Source: Chryseobacterium aquaeductus (GTDB lineage Bacteria > Bacteroidota > Bacteroidia > Flavobacteriales > Weeksellaceae). Taken from it: a stretch of DNA of 64,000 bases. The stretch covers positions 2,790,001 through 2,854,000 of the forward strand of contig NZ_CAJIMS010000001.1 of the NCBI RefSeq assembly GCF_905175375.1. Direction: 5' to 3'. The position numbers and the translations under genes are program-made. Under the pieces are notes generated by a model. The model did not search any database. It worked only from the letters and a program-made list of their open reading frames with translations, and was not told the DNA's origin. Positions 55,420 through 64,000 of the stretch are shown piece after piece (the first letter of the stretch is position 1; each line of letters opens with the position of its first letter).

Positions 55420-57306
55420 ATGTCACAAGAAATAAACCCTGTATATTCTGAAGATAACATCAGAACCCTCGATTGGCAGGAGCACATCCGTTTACGTCCC
55501 GGAATGTATATCGGGAAGTTGGGCGATGGTTCCTCTGCGGATGATGGTATTTATATTTTACTTAAAGAAATTCTTGACAACTCGATTGATGAGTTCAGAA
55601 TGAAATCCGGTAAAAGAATTGAAATAAAAGTCGATGACGGGAAAGTAACGATCCGAGATTTTGGTCGTGGAATTCCTTTAGGAAAAGTTGTTGATGCGGT
55701 TTCAAAAATGAATACCGGCGGTAAATACGACAGCAAAGCCTTCAAGAAATCAGTTGGTCTGAATGGAGTTGGTACCAAAGCTGTGAATGCACTGTCAGAT
55801 TATTTTCGTGTACGTTCTTTCCGGGACGGGAAGATGAAAATGGCGGAATTTTCTCGAGGACTCATTATAGAAGAACACAGCGAGAAAGACACGTCAGACA
55901 GAAACGGGACGGAGATTTCATTTGTTCCTGATGGTGATATTTTCCTTCATTTCAAATACAGAAAAGAGTATATCGCAAGAATGCTCCGCAATTATTCTTA
56001 TCTGAATCCCGGATTGAAAATTCTTTTTAATGGGGAAACTTTCTTTTCTGAAAATGGTCTTAAAGATTTGTTGGAAGAAGAATTGGAAAGCGATGTACTA
56101 TATCCTATCGTTCATTTGAGAGACAATGATATCGAATTGGCGGTAACACATACCGATAAATCTCAGACAGAAACATATTTTTCTTTCGTCAACGGACAAA
56201 ATACAACGCAGGGAGGTACGCATTTGAATGCTTTTCGTGAAGCGTATGTAAAAACGATCCGTGAGTTTTTTAATAAAAACTTTGATGCAGCAGATATTCG
56301 TAAATCGATTGTTGCAGCCATTTCCATCAATGTTGAAGAACCTGTTTTTGAATCTCAGACAAAAACAAAATTAGGTTCCAACGATATGGGTCCGAATGGT
56401 CCGACTGTGAGAATTTTTATTATTGACTTCTTAAAAAGCAAATTAGATAATTTCCTACATAAAAATCCTGAGATTGCCGAGGCAATTCAAAGAAAAATCT
56501 TGATCTCGGAAAGAGAGAGAAAAGAGCTTTCAGGAATTCAGAAATTAGCGAGAGAAAGAGCGAAAAAAGTTTCGCTTCACAATAAAAAACTTCGTGATTG
56601 CAGACAGCATTACAACGATCAAAAAGCGGAAAGAAAAGCTGAAACACAGATTTTCATTACCGAAGGAGATTCTGCATCAGGATCGATCACAAAGTCGAGA
56701 GATGTAGAAACGCAGGCTGTATTTTCTTTGAAAGGTAAACCGCTGAACTGTTATGGTTTAACGAAGAAGGTGGTGTACGAAAATGAAGAATTTAATCTTC
56801 TGCAGGCAGCTTTAAATATTGAAGAAAGTCTTGAAGATTTAAGATACAATCAGGTCATTATCGCAACAGATGCCGATGTCGACGGAATGCACATCAGGCT
56901 TCTGATGATCACATTTTTTCTTCAGTTTTTTCCGGACGTGATCAAAAACGGACATTTATATATTCTTCAGACTCCGCTATTCCGGGTGAGAAATAAAAAA
57001 GAAACGAGATACTGCTATACTGAGTTGGAAAGAGTGAAAGCATTAAATGAATTAGGAAAAAACCCTGAAATTACCCGATTTAAAGGTTTGGGAGAAATTT
57101 CGCCTGACGAATTTAAAAACTTTATCGGAAAAGATATTCGTCTGGAACCTGTAGTATTGGGAAAAGATCAAACGATAGAGCAGTTATTAGAGTTCTATAT
57201 GGGTAAAAATACACCGGACAGGCAGATCTTTATCCTCGAAAATCTTGTCGTTGAAGATTCAAATATAGACACCAAGGAAATGGTGACCGAAACTGAAAAA
57301 ATTTAA
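55420..57306 (+). CDS. parE: DNA topoisomerase IV subunit B (ParE/GyrB-like)
   Basis: A 628-aa ATPase subunit. GHKL motifs include [32 protein letters not shown] (Asn for Mg), DFGRGIPLG and [14 protein letters not shown]; the Toprim domain has [15 protein letters not shown] and [35 protein letters not shown] ends the Toprim part. It lacks the extra GyrB insert. With the ParC-like gene, it forms topoisomerase IV for chromosome decatenation. First gene of the run parE-orphan-parC-rhomboid. Confidence 0.95.
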   Translation: MSQEINPVYSEDNIRTLDWQEHIRLRPGMYIGKLGDGSSADDGIYILLKEILDNSIDEFRMKSGKRIEIKVDDGKVTIRDFGRGIPLGKVVDAVSKMNTGGKYDSKAFKKSVGLNGVGTKAVNALSDYFRVRSFRDGKMKMAEFSRGLIIEEHSEKDTSDRNGTEISFVPDGDIFLHFKYRKEYIARMLRNYSYLNPGLKILFNGETFFSENGLKDLLEEELESDVLYPIVHLRDNDIELAVTHTDKSQTETYFSFVNGQNTTQGGTHLNAFREAYVKTIREFFNKNFDAADIRKSIVAAISINVEEPVFESQTKTKLGSNDMGPNGPTVRIFIIDFLKSKLDNFLHKNPEIAEAIQRKILISERERKELSGIQKLARERAKKVSLHNKKLRDCRQHYNDQKAERKAETQIFITEGDSASGSITKSRDVETQAVFSLKGKPLNCYGLTKKVVYENEEFNLLQAALNIEESLEDLRYNQVIIATDADVDGMHIRLLMITFFLQFFPDVIKNGHLYILQTPLFRVRNKKETRYCYTELERVKALNELGKNPEITRFKGLGEISPDEFKNFIGKDIRLEPVVLGKDQTIEQLLEFYMGKNTPDRQIFILENLVVEDSNIDTKEMVTETEKI

Positions 57307-57339
57307 AACAATACATTAATAATAAATACAAACACACAA

Positions 57340-57816
57340 ATGAGATTAAGTAACCGTAGCAAAACTCCCCTGTATAATTTTATCAATACTTCTCTATTAA
57401 TGTTGATTCTTATTGGGCTTATCGGGTTTTTATTAGGGAAAAATATATTTGGTACATTAGGAGGATTAAGTTATTTATTGGTTGTAATCCCGCTTTTCGT
57501 ATTTGCTTTGTACTATTTGGCAGGAAAACATATTTTCGAATATGACAGCGATGGTCTGGTTCTCCATTTCAGAAACAGAAATATTGTACCATTTTTGAGT
57601 AAGGAGGTCAATGATGAGTTTCCGAAATATAAAATGCTGAGTTATGAGATTGTTAATTTTTTTTTAATCAGAAGATTATATATTAAAATTTCTAGCAAAA
57701 ACAGTGGTTCTGCAGTGTTGAAATATGAAATTTCTTATTTAACGAATAAAGAAGTGAACGATTTGAAATTATCTCTCAATAAAGTAGTGAAAGCAAATAA
57801 AGAAAGTATACATTAA
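57340..57816 (+). CDS. Small membrane protein of unknown function between parE and parC
   Basis: A 158-aa protein with two membrane segments (INTSLLMLILIGLIGFLLG and YLLVVIPLFVFALYYLA) followed by a strand-rich soluble domain (FEYDSDGLVLHFRNRNIVPF, LYIKISSKNSGSAVLKYEIS). It looks like a PH-like or membrane-associated small domain. I do not recognise a family. It is 33 bp after parE and 7 bp before parC, so the three are surely one transcript. A possible role in membrane linkage of the topoisomerase is only a guess. Confidence 0.75.
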   Translation: MRLSNRSKTPLYNFINTSLLMLILIGLIGFLLGKNIFGTLGGLSYLLVVIPLFVFALYYLAGKHIFEYDSDGLVLHFRNRNIVPFLSKEVNDEFPKYKMLSYEIVNFFLIRRLYIKISSKNSGSAVLKYEISYLTNKEVNDLKLSLNKVVKANKESIH

Positions 57817-57823
57817 GAAAGTA

Positions 57824-60400
57824 ATGATAGAAGAAAATTCTCACGAAGATGATAGCTTAAAAAAAGTTTCAGGACTGTACAAAGACTGGTTTTTGGATTA
57901 TGCATCTTATGTAATTTTAGATAGAGCCATCCCTTCTGTTTATGATGGTTTCAAACCGGTGCAGCGTAGAATCATGCATTCTATGCGTGAGCTTGAAGAT
58001 GGCAGATACAATAAAGTCGCAAATATCGTAGGTAATACCATGAAATATCACCCACACGGTGATGCATCAATTACCGATGCGATGGTAGGAATAGGGCAGA
58101 GAGAATTGCTGATTGACACTCAGGGAAACTGGGGAAATATTTATACAGGAGATTCTGCAGCTGCAGCAAGATATATTGAAGCAAGATTGACACCTTTTGC
58201 TTTGGAAGTGGTTTTTAATCCAAAAACTACTGTGTGGTCTAAATCTTATGACGGTAGAAATAACGAACCTGTAGATTTACCCGTAAAATTTCCTTTACTT
58301 TTGGCACAAGGTGTTGAAGGAATTGGAGTTGGACTGTCTACAAAAATTCTTCCGCATAATTTTAATGAATTAATCAATGCGTCCGTTGCACACCTTAAAG
58401 GTAAAAAGTTTGAGCTTTTCCCGGACTTTCTTACGGCAGGTTTTCTTGATGTGTCAGAATACAACGACGGCCACCGAGGTGGAAAAGTAAGAGCTAGAGC
58501 CAAAATTTCTCAGGTCGACAAACATACTTTGATGATTTCTGAGCTTCCTTTTTCTAAAAATACCGGTGACTTGATTGATTCTATCATCAAAGCCAATGAA
58601 AAAGGAAAAATTAAGATCAAAAAAATTGAAGACAATACTTCAGATAAAGTTGAGATTCTGATTTATCTTCACAATGAGGTTTCACCCGACAAGACAATTG
58701 ATGCCCTGTACGCATTTACAGATTGTCAGGTAACGATTTCTCCAAATGCCTGTGTGATTGTTGGTGATAAACCAATGTTCCTGAATGTCTCTGAAATTTT
58801 AAGAATGAATACCGATCATACGGTTTCTTTGCTTAAAAGAGAACTTGAAATTGAACTCAATGAATTGCAGGAAAGCTGGCATTTTTCTTCACTGGAAAGA
58901 ATTTTCATCGAGAACAGAATTTACCACGATATTGAAGAGGTGAAAAGCTGGGAAGAAGTTTTAAAAACTATTGCAATTGGTCTGAAGCCACATACAGCAC
59001 ACCTTCTAAGAGAAGTGACGGAAGAAGATATTCTGAGACTGACCGAAATTAGAATTAAAAGAATTTCAAGATTCGATTTAGATAAATTTAAAGAAAACAT
59101 TGCAGCGCTCGAAGGTAAAATAGAGCAAGTGAGGCATCATTTGGCAAACCTGATTGCGTATGCGATTGATTATTATTTAAACATTCAAAAAAAATACGGA
59201 AAAGGCAGAGAGCGTAAAACTGAGTTGAGAATTTTTGATACTATTGATGCATCGAAAGTCGCAGTAGCAAATGAAAAATTCTATGCCAATTTCGAGGAAG
59301 GTTTTGTGGGTACTTCATTGAGAAAAGATCAATTCCTGTTTGATTGTTCAGACATTGACGACATCATCACTTTCAGAAGAGATGGCAGCATGAAAGTCGT
59401 AAAAGTGGAGGCAAAAACATTCATCGGAAAAGATATTCTGCACGTTGCCATTTGGAAGAAAAATGATAAACGTACAGTCTATAACATGATTTACCGCGAA
59501 GGAATGCAAGGTCCTTATTATATGAAACGATTCTCGGTGACAGGTGTTACAAGAAATACAGATTATCGTTTGGCATCAGATGCAAAAGGCTCTGAAACTC
59601 TATATTTTTCGGCAAATCCCAATGGTGAAGCAGAAACAGTTACCGTTTTGTTAAAACCAAATCCGAGAATCAGAAAAAATAAAATGGATATTGATTTCTC
59701 TGAAATAGGAATCAAAGGACGTGACTCGAAAGGAAATCTGGTCACTAAATATTCCATTAAAAAAGTAGATTTGAAAGAAGAAGGTGTTTCTACCTTAGCT
59801 CCAAGAAAAATATGGTTTGATGATACGGTAAGACGATTGAATGCCGATGCCAGAGGTACTTTGCTCGGAAGTTTTAAAGGGGATGACAAAATTTTAACCG
59901 TCAACTCTCACGGTGAAGCAAAACTCATCAGTTTTGACCTTGGAAACCGCTTCGATGATGAATATATCATCCTTGAAAAGTGGCGACCGCAGCAGCCGAT
60001 TACGTGTATTTATTATGATGGCGAAAAAGATATTTATTTCATCAAAAGATTTTTGCTGGAAAATACAACCAATTCGCAGACCTTTATGCCTTCTGAACAT
60101 CCAAAGTCATTCATTGAAAGGATTTTAGTTTCAAATGGCTCAACTGCAGAAATTATTTTCGCGAAAGATAAAGGTAAAGAACGCGAGCCTGAAACTGTAA
60201 ACATTGATGAATTTATCGGAGTAAAAGGTATTAAAGCCATCGGAAATCAGTTTACGAAATTTAAAGTAAAAACCATCAATATTACGATTCCCGAACCGGA
60301 AGAGGAAGCACCTGAAATTTATGAAGAACCTGATTTTATACCTTCTACAGATGATGAAGGAGGAACGATCGGAGATTTGTTTGAAGATGGAAGTAATTAA
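57824..60400 (+). CDS. parC: DNA topoisomerase IV subunit A (ParC/GyrA-like)
   Basis: An 858-aa DNA-cleaving subunit. The 5Y-CAP domain begins DYASYVILDRAIPSVYDGFK, VQRRIMHSM and GDASITDAMVGIGQ; the catalytic tyrosine is in DSAAAARYIEARLTPFALEV; IGVGLSTKILPHNFNELI and a coiled-coil region near residue 425 (KFKENIAALEGKIEQVRHHL) follow. The C-terminal beta-pinwheel (from about 500) contains DIDDIITFRRDGSMKVVKVE and a GyrA-type repeat pattern, without a clear GyrA box. A long acidic tail ends the protein. It pairs with parE. Confidence 0.95.
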   Translation: MIEENSHEDDSLKKVSGLYKDWFLDYASYVILDRAIPSVYDGFKPVQRRIMHSMRELEDGRYNKVANIVGNTMKYHPHGDASITDAMVGIGQRELLIDTQGNWGNIYTGDSAAAARYIEARLTPFALEVVFNPKTTVWSKSYDGRNNEPVDLPVKFPLLLAQGVEGIGVGLSTKILPHNFNELINASVAHLKGKKFELFPDFLTAGFLDVSEYNDGHRGGKVRARAKISQVDKHTLMISELPFSKNTGDLIDSIIKANEKGKIKIKKIEDNTSDKVEILIYLHNEVSPDKTIDALYAFTDCQVTISPNACVIVGDKPMFLNVSEILRMNTDHTVSLLKRELEIELNELQESWHFSSLERIFIENRIYHDIEEVKSWEEVLKTIAIGLKPHTAHLLREVTEEDILRLTEIRIKRISRFDLDKFKENIAALEGKIEQVRHHLANLIAYAIDYYLNIQKKYGKGRERKTELRIFDTIDASKVAVANEKFYANFEEGFVGTSLRKDQFLFDCSDIDDIITFRRDGSMKVVKVEAKTFIGKDILHVAIWKKNDKRTVYNMIYREGMQGPYYMKRFSVTGVTRNTDYRLASDAKGSETLYFSANPNGEAETVTVLLKPNPRIRKNKMDIDFSEIGIKGRDSKGNLVTKYSIKKVDLKEEGVSTLAPRKIWFDDTVRRLNADARGTLLGSFKGDDKILTVNSHGEAKLISFDLGNRFDDEYIILEKWRPQQPITCIYYDGEKDIYFIKRFLLENTTNSQTFMPSEHPKSFIERILVSNGSTAEIIFAKDKGKEREPETVNIDEFIGVKGIKAIGNQFTKFKVKTINITIPEPEEEAPEIYEEPDFIPSTDDEGGTIGDLFEDGSN

Positions 60401-60415
60401 TTTTAAAATATAGAA

Positions 60416-61057
60416 ATGAGTACAATCGTTTTAGTAATTATTGCAATAACATGTATTTTCAGTTATTTCGGACTGAATAATACTGTATTGTTTGAAAAGT
60501 ATAAGTTTAATGTTGCAGCTATAAACAACAAAAAAGAATATGTGAGATTAATAAGTTCAGGGTTTTTACATGCTGACTTTATGCACTTGTTTTTCAATAT
60601 GTTTTCGCTATTTCTTTTCCAAGGTGCTGTTATTCAGTTTTTTGGCGAAATAGGATTTATTATTATTTATTTTGCCTCCATGTTTTTGGGTAATTTATTT
60701 AGTTTATTTATTTATAAAAATCAACCATGGTATTCTGCAATTGGAGCTTCAGGTGCAGTTTCGGGAGTTATCTTTGCAGCAATCGCAATGGCTCCTAATG
60801 ATATTAGCGTCAACTTTTTACCAGGATGGCTTTTCGGAACATTATACTTTGGATATTCTGTTTATATGATGCTAAATCCTAAGCAGTGGGATAATTTGGG
60901 TCATGCGGCTCATTTGGGCGGTGCATTTTTCGGATTAGTTTATTCGATAGCATTGCATCCACAATTAGCCATGAGCAATATACTTTATCTTGGAGCGATG
61001 TCTCTACCACTACTATATCTTTCTTACGAAATATTCATCAGAAAAAGAATCGGGTAA
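60416..61057 (+). CDS. Rhomboid-family intramembrane serine protease
   Basis: A 213-aa protein with six hydrophobic segments. The catalytic Ser is in YSAIGASGAVSGVIFAAIA (GASG) and the His in WDNLGHAAHLGGAFFGLVY. The L1 loop is AINNKKEYVRLISSGFLHAD with the HADFMHLFFNMFSLFLF motif. It cleaves membrane proteins within the bilayer; the substrate is unknown. It is 15 bp after parC and ends the operon. Confidence 0.93.
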   Translation: MSTIVLVIIAITCIFSYFGLNNTVLFEKYKFNVAAINNKKEYVRLISSGFLHADFMHLFFNMFSLFLFQGAVIQFFGEIGFIIIYFASMFLGNLFSLFIYKNQPWYSAIGASGAVSGVIFAAIAMAPNDISVNFLPGWLFGTLYFGYSVYMMLNPKQWDNLGHAAHLGGAFFGLVYSIALHPQLAMSNILYLGAMSLPLLYLSYEIFIRKRIG

Positions 61058-61079
61058 CTGTAACCGATTCTTTCTGTTG
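61044..61079. terminator. Bidirectional terminator between rhomboid and prmC
   Basis: AAAGAATCGG (61044-61053) pairs with CCGATTCTTT (61064-61073), with T tracts on each strand. It overlaps the rhomboid stop and serves convergent prmC. Confidence 0.75.
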
Positions 61080-61099
61080 TGAAAACTTTTATAATCGAT

Positions 61100-61951
61100 T
61101 TACCGAACAGCAAATATAAAACGGTCGTTTCCGCTTAAATCTTTGATCAATTCAGTATTTGAGAAAATATTTTGATATAATTCTAAAGTTTCACAACCTA
61201 ATTTTTGATTGATTTCTAAGAACAAAAAACCGTTTTTATTTAAATGTTTTTCGGCATCTTTCGCAATCTTCCGGTAGAAAATTAAGGCATCTGAAGTTGG
61301 CGAAAAAAGTGCCATGGTAGGTTCAAATTCTTTTACAGAATCAGCAATTTCCTCATCTTCCTCAATACCGATGTAGGGCGGATTTGAAATGATCACGTCA
61401 TACATGTCATGTAAATCAAAATTCAGATAATCTGCATGAATAAACTTGATCTCAAGCTGATGAAAATCTGCGTTTTTTTTGGCAACTTCCAAGGCTTTTT
61501 CAGATAAATCAATTGATGAGATTTCTGCGTCTGGAAAATGTTTTTTTAAAACCAAAGGAATTATACCACTTCCCGTTCCGATGTCTAAAATATTAATTTC
61601 TGAAATTTGAGATTTTAAGTTTGAGATTTTTCGGATTGCGAGTTCAAGAAGTTCTTCTGTTTCCGGGCGAGGAATTAATACATTTTCATTGACGAAAAAA
61701 GTCATCCCATAGAATTCTGTTTCCCCTAAAATATGTTGATAAGGCTTTCCTGTTTTTAATTCTGAAACGATATCCAAAAGCTTCGCTTTACGTTCATCTG
61801 ATATTTCATTTTCAGAAAATATTCTTTGTTGGGCTTGGTTTAAATCAAATATCTCTTCGATGAAAACTGTGTATAGAAAATCAATTTCAGAAGCTGTATA
61901 CAGCTCGTAAAGTTCTTTTTTAAACTGGTTTTTAAAATTTGCTATCGTCAT
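61100..61951 (-). CDS. prmC: Release-factor glutamine methyltransferase PrmC
   Basis: A 283-aa SAM-dependent methyltransferase that modifies the GGQ glutamine of peptide release factors. The N-terminal helical domain is present (QHILGETEFYGMTFFVNENV and LIPRPETEELLELAI). The SAM site is ILDIGTGSGIIPLVLKKHFP, the substrate-binding motif NPPYIGIEED (NPPY), and the C-terminal EIN-type motif is FLEINQKLGCETLEL. Its start ATG directly follows the yaaA stop (TAA-ATG). Confidence 0.95.
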   Translation of the reverse strand: MTIANFKNQFKKELYELYTASEIDFLYTVFIEEIFDLNQAQQRIFSENEISDERKAKLLDIVSELKTGKPYQHILGETEFYGMTFFVNENVLIPRPETEELLELAIRKISNLKSQISEINILDIGTGSGIIPLVLKKHFPDAEISSIDLSEKALEVAKKNADFHQLEIKFIHADYLNFDLHDMYDVIISNPPYIGIEEDEEIADSVKEFEPTMALFSPTSDALIFYRKIAKDAEKHLNKNGFLFLEINQKLGCETLELYQNIFSNTELIKDLSGNDRFIFAVR

Positions 61952-62710
61952 TTATCTTGTGAAAACCAGTTTAGTATCAGTCGATTTTTTCTCATCAATT
62001 CTGTAGCCTTCGTAGTTGAAAGCTTTTACGTCATTCAGGGTTTTCGCATTGTTTTCGGCACAGAATCTTACGACCAAACCTCTTGCGTGCTTAGTGTAAA
62101 CAACAATGGTTTTCAGCTTTCCTTCTCTTAATTCATAAAATTCAAAATCAATAACTTTATGATTGAGTTTTTTTCGGTCGATCACCTTTCCATATTCGTT
62201 GCTGGCAAGATGTAGAAGGATTTCTGTCTTTTTCATTTCAGCATTCAGCTGTTCAGTGATTTTTTCGCTCCAGAAAGAGTAAAGGTTTTTATATTCATCA
62301 AACTCAAAAGGTCGTCCCATTTCCAATCGGTAAAGCATTATTTTGTCTGAAGGTTTCAACAGACCGTACAATCCCGAAATTATTCTGTAGTTTTTCTGTA
62401 AATAATCAACTGCTTTTTTATCTAAAGTTTTTGCATCCAAACCTCTGTACACTTCTCCTGTAAAAGCGTACATGGCTGGAGCTGACTCTTTTGATGTAGG
62501 TTTTGATTTCCATTTTTGATTTCTTTCCCAGTTTTCATCTGCCAGTTTTGTTGAAATTTCCATCAGCTCAGAAAGATATTTTGGAGACTTATGTTGTAAA
62601 AAAGAATGTATAAACTCTGCTTCTTTAATGAATTTCGGACTTGTGCTTCTCACCAGATCGGTTGAGTTTTCGATGTTCATTAATTTCGCAGGTGATGTGA
62701 TGATTTTCAT
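61952..62710 (-). CDS. yaaA: Peroxide stress protein YaaA
   Basis: A 252-aa protein beginning MKIITSPAKLMNIENSTDLV, followed by PAMYAFTGEVYRGLDAKTL, IISGLYGLLKPSDKIMLYRL, EMGRPFEFDEYKN and FEFYELREGKLKTIVVYTKH, the hallmark stretches of YaaA/DUF328. E. coli YaaA limits hydrogen-peroxide and iron damage. It overlaps the CPBP stop by 4 bp (ATGA) and adjoins prmC. Confidence 0.95.
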   Translation of the reverse strand: MKIITSPAKLMNIENSTDLVRSTSPKFIKEAEFIHSFLQHKSPKYLSELMEISTKLADENWERNQKWKSKPTSKESAPAMYAFTGEVYRGLDAKTLDKKAVDYLQKNYRIISGLYGLLKPSDKIMLYRLEMGRPFEFDEYKNLYSFWSEKITEQLNAEMKKTEILLHLASNEYGKVIDRKKLNHKVIDFEFYELREGKLKTIVVYTKHARGLVVRFCAENNAKTLNDVKAFNYEGYRIDEKKSTDTKLVFTR

Positions 62711-63414
62711 AATGCAATTAGAGATAAATGTTTGGCATCGACAAAAGTCATGGCCACAATTGAGACAAGATCAATCATAAAATGAGTGACTATCAAAATT
62801 TTGATGTTGGAATATTTTTTATAAAACAAAGCAAAAATAATTCCTATAAAAAAGGGAATCACAACCTGACCGATCGTTCCGTACGTACTGTGAAGGATTC
62901 CGAATAATAATGCAGAGATAATAATGCCAAGAACAGGACTTTTATATATTTTCTCGATTCTTGGCTGAATGTAAGCCCGCATCAACAATTCTTCGATTAC
63001 AGCTGCGGTAATACATGTAAATATAATGAGAAAATAATTGTTTTTGAATAAAGTTTTAAACTCCAAAAGTCGTTTGCTTACTTTTTCTTCCGTTAAAAAT
63101 ATAATAATTGCATTGATAAAAGCTCCGCCAAATATGCAGATTAAGTAAAGCAAAATAACTGCGCCAAAGTAAAATGTGAAAGAATATTTTTTGTCTTCCC
63201 AAACGAAAAACGAGCGATTCTCAATGAAAAAATTATAGACTAATACAAGAAGTAGAACCAGCCACAATGATAGTCTGTTGTAGAAAAAAAGTTCTGATGT
63301 TAATGTTTTAGAATTAATAAATAAATTGATGAATGGAATCGAATATAACATGGATATTGCAAGAAGTACAAACGTAAGTACAATGCCTATGGAGTATTTT
63401 CCGGTCAGACTCAT
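62707..63414 (-). CDS. CPBP-family intramembrane glutamic endopeptidase
   Basis: A 235-aa membrane protein with about seven hydrophobic segments. The abortive-infection (CPBP) motifs are AAVIEELLMRAYIQPRIEK (EE..xR motif 1), SALLFGILHSTYGTIGQVV (motif 2 His) and ILIVTHFMIDLVSIVAM (motif 3 His). Members are type II CAAX prenyl endopeptidase-like proteins, some acting in immunity or bacteriocin self-protection. Here it is in a run with yaaA and prmC, so a housekeeping role is more likely. Confidence 0.9.
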   Translation of the reverse strand: MSLTGKYSIGIVLTFVLLAISMLYSIPFINLFINSKTLTSELFFYNRLSLWLVLLLVLVYNFFIENRSFFVWEDKKYSFTFYFGAVILLYLICIFGGAFINAIIIFLTEEKVSKRLLEFKTLFKNNYFLIIFTCITAAVIEELLMRAYIQPRIEKIYKSPVLGIIISALLFGILHSTYGTIGQVVIPFFIGIIFALFYKKYSNIKILIVTHFMIDLVSIVAMTFVDAKHLSLIAL

Positions 63415-63428
63415 TTTTAATAGTGCTT

Positions 63429-64000
63429 CTAAATTTCCCCTTTTCCCTGTCTTATTACTTCTGGTTCGCCCGAAGTGAGATCCACGATTGTAGATGCCAT
63501 GTTATCACCATAACCGGAGTCTATCACAATGTCTACCAAATGATCATACTTTTCTGCAATCAATTCAGGATCGGTAGAATATTCAATAATCTCATCATCA
63601 TCTTTGATGGAAGTCGATGCAATGGGATGACCCAGTTTTTCCACGATCAATTGGGGAATTGAGTGGTCAGGCACACGAATACCAATGGTTTTATGGTTTT
63701 TGTAGGCAAGAGGTAAACCTTTATTGGCTTCAAGAATAAAAGTAAAAGGTCCAGGAAGATGACTCTTTAAAAATCTGAAGACAGAAGTGTCGATAGGTCT
63801 TGTAAAATCCGAAAGATGACTTAGATCATTACAAATAATAGAAAATTTAGCCTTTTCCAGCTTTAGTTTTTTGATCTGAGCGAGTTTTTCCATGGCTTTA
63901 ATATCAAAAATGTTGCAACCCAAAGCATATACCGTGTCAGACGGATAGATAATCAATCCACCATTTTTCAAAGATTTAATCACCTCATTGATAAGGTTTT
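63429..64000 (-). CDS. L-threonylcarbamoyladenylate synthase-type protein (Sua5/YciO/YrdC), 5' end outside window
   Basis: A partial Sua5/YciO/YrdC-fold gene. The visible sequence has SLKNGGLIIYPSDTVYALGC (the KxR/STxT nucleotide-binding part), KKLKLEKAKFSIICNDLSHL, LPGPFTFILEA (family PGPxTxxL motif) and IGIRVPDHSIPQLIVEKLGH. The canonical product makes the threonylcarbamoyl-AMP needed for the t6A modification of tRNA; YciO-like members may act elsewhere. A GTG at 63983 could be a start, but the frame stays open to the window edge (NLINEVIKSLK), so the real start is probably upstream. The stop is at 63429. It precedes the CPBP gene by 14 bp. Confidence 0.88.
   Translation of the reverse strand, partial: NLINEVIKSLKNGGLIIYPSDTVYALGCNIFDIKAMEKLAQIKKLKLEKAKFSIICNDLSHLSDFTRPIDTSVFRFLKSHLPGPFTFILEANKGLPLAYKNHKTIGIRVPDHSIPQLIVEKLGHPIASTSIKDDDEIIEYSTDPELIAEKYDHLVDIVIDSGYGDNMASTIVDLTSGEPEVIRQGKGEI

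Overview
This AT-rich window looks like chromosomal DNA from a flavobacterium of the Chryseobacterium type (Bacteroidota, Weeksellaceae). The signs are TAnnTTTG-type -7 promoter elements, a histone-H1-like mini-protein, a DUF6266 protein, separate topoisomerase IV parE/parC genes, Bacteroidetes-style FGGY kinase, PL1, GH28 and DUF4450 enzymes, and many flavobacterial intergenic palindromes. I saw no tRNA, rRNA, CRISPR array or intact insertion sequence.

Positions 1-16100 hold a plant-polysaccharide (pectin/rhamnogalacturonan) catabolic block. The tail of a possible sugar isomerase, an FGGY sugar kinase and an FMN-dependent L-lactate dehydrogenase are on the + strand. On the - strand are a GH28 polygalacturonase-like enzyme, a 1187-aa DUF4450 enzyme, a 711-aa putative alpha/alpha-barrel hydrolase, a PL1 pectate-lyase-like lipoprotein and a GntR regulator with a sugar-sensing C-terminus. 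There is no SusC/SusD pair in view. An identical 12-mer lies upstream of the PL1 and GH28 genes and may be a shared operator. A two-gene unit of unknown function (133 aa + 425 aa) and an NTF2-like secreted protein sit inside the block.

Positions 16450-26650 hold a light/flavin locus on the - strand: TetR, ABC1 kinase, a 51-aa DUF2256 gene, cryptochrome-DASH, an FeS-BCP-type photolyase that appears to lack its iron-sulphur cysteines, TIGR03643, an SDR and a MarR-like regulator. It diverges from ribA and a DUF2867-type SDR across a palindrome that looks like the TetR operator. A truncated alpha/beta-hydrolase and a histone-H1-like gene follow.

Positions 26635-33000 contain RDD, Tex and a large secreted MG2/TonB-plug-like protein, separated by a roughly 1-kb zone of dispersed repeats.

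Positions 33000-45150 are the accessory region: an excisionase-like HTH gene, DUF6266, a GIY-YIG nuclease embedded in REP-like palindromes, a DEDDh exonuclease-BRCT fusion, a promoter-led MazG plus GIY-YIG/Schlafen-type helicase/S24-protease operon, and a 1056-aa SIR2-P-loop NTPase resembling SIR2-STAND anti-phage proteins, followed by a decayed gene. Next comes DUF1294 and a tandem array of about seven 168-bp palindromic units alternating between two variants, with the last unit interrupted by another sequence. The MazG/helicase pair and the SIR2 protein are the best candidates for an undescribed defence system.

Positions 45150-64000 are mostly conserved chromosome: a PfpI/DJ-1 protein, typA, an M23 peptidase, a DUF187-type glycosylhydrolase-like lipoprotein, ferritin, ychF, methionine aminotransferase, parE-orphan membrane protein-parC-rhomboid, and on the - strand a Sua5/YrdC-CPBP-yaaA-prmC gene run cut by the window end.
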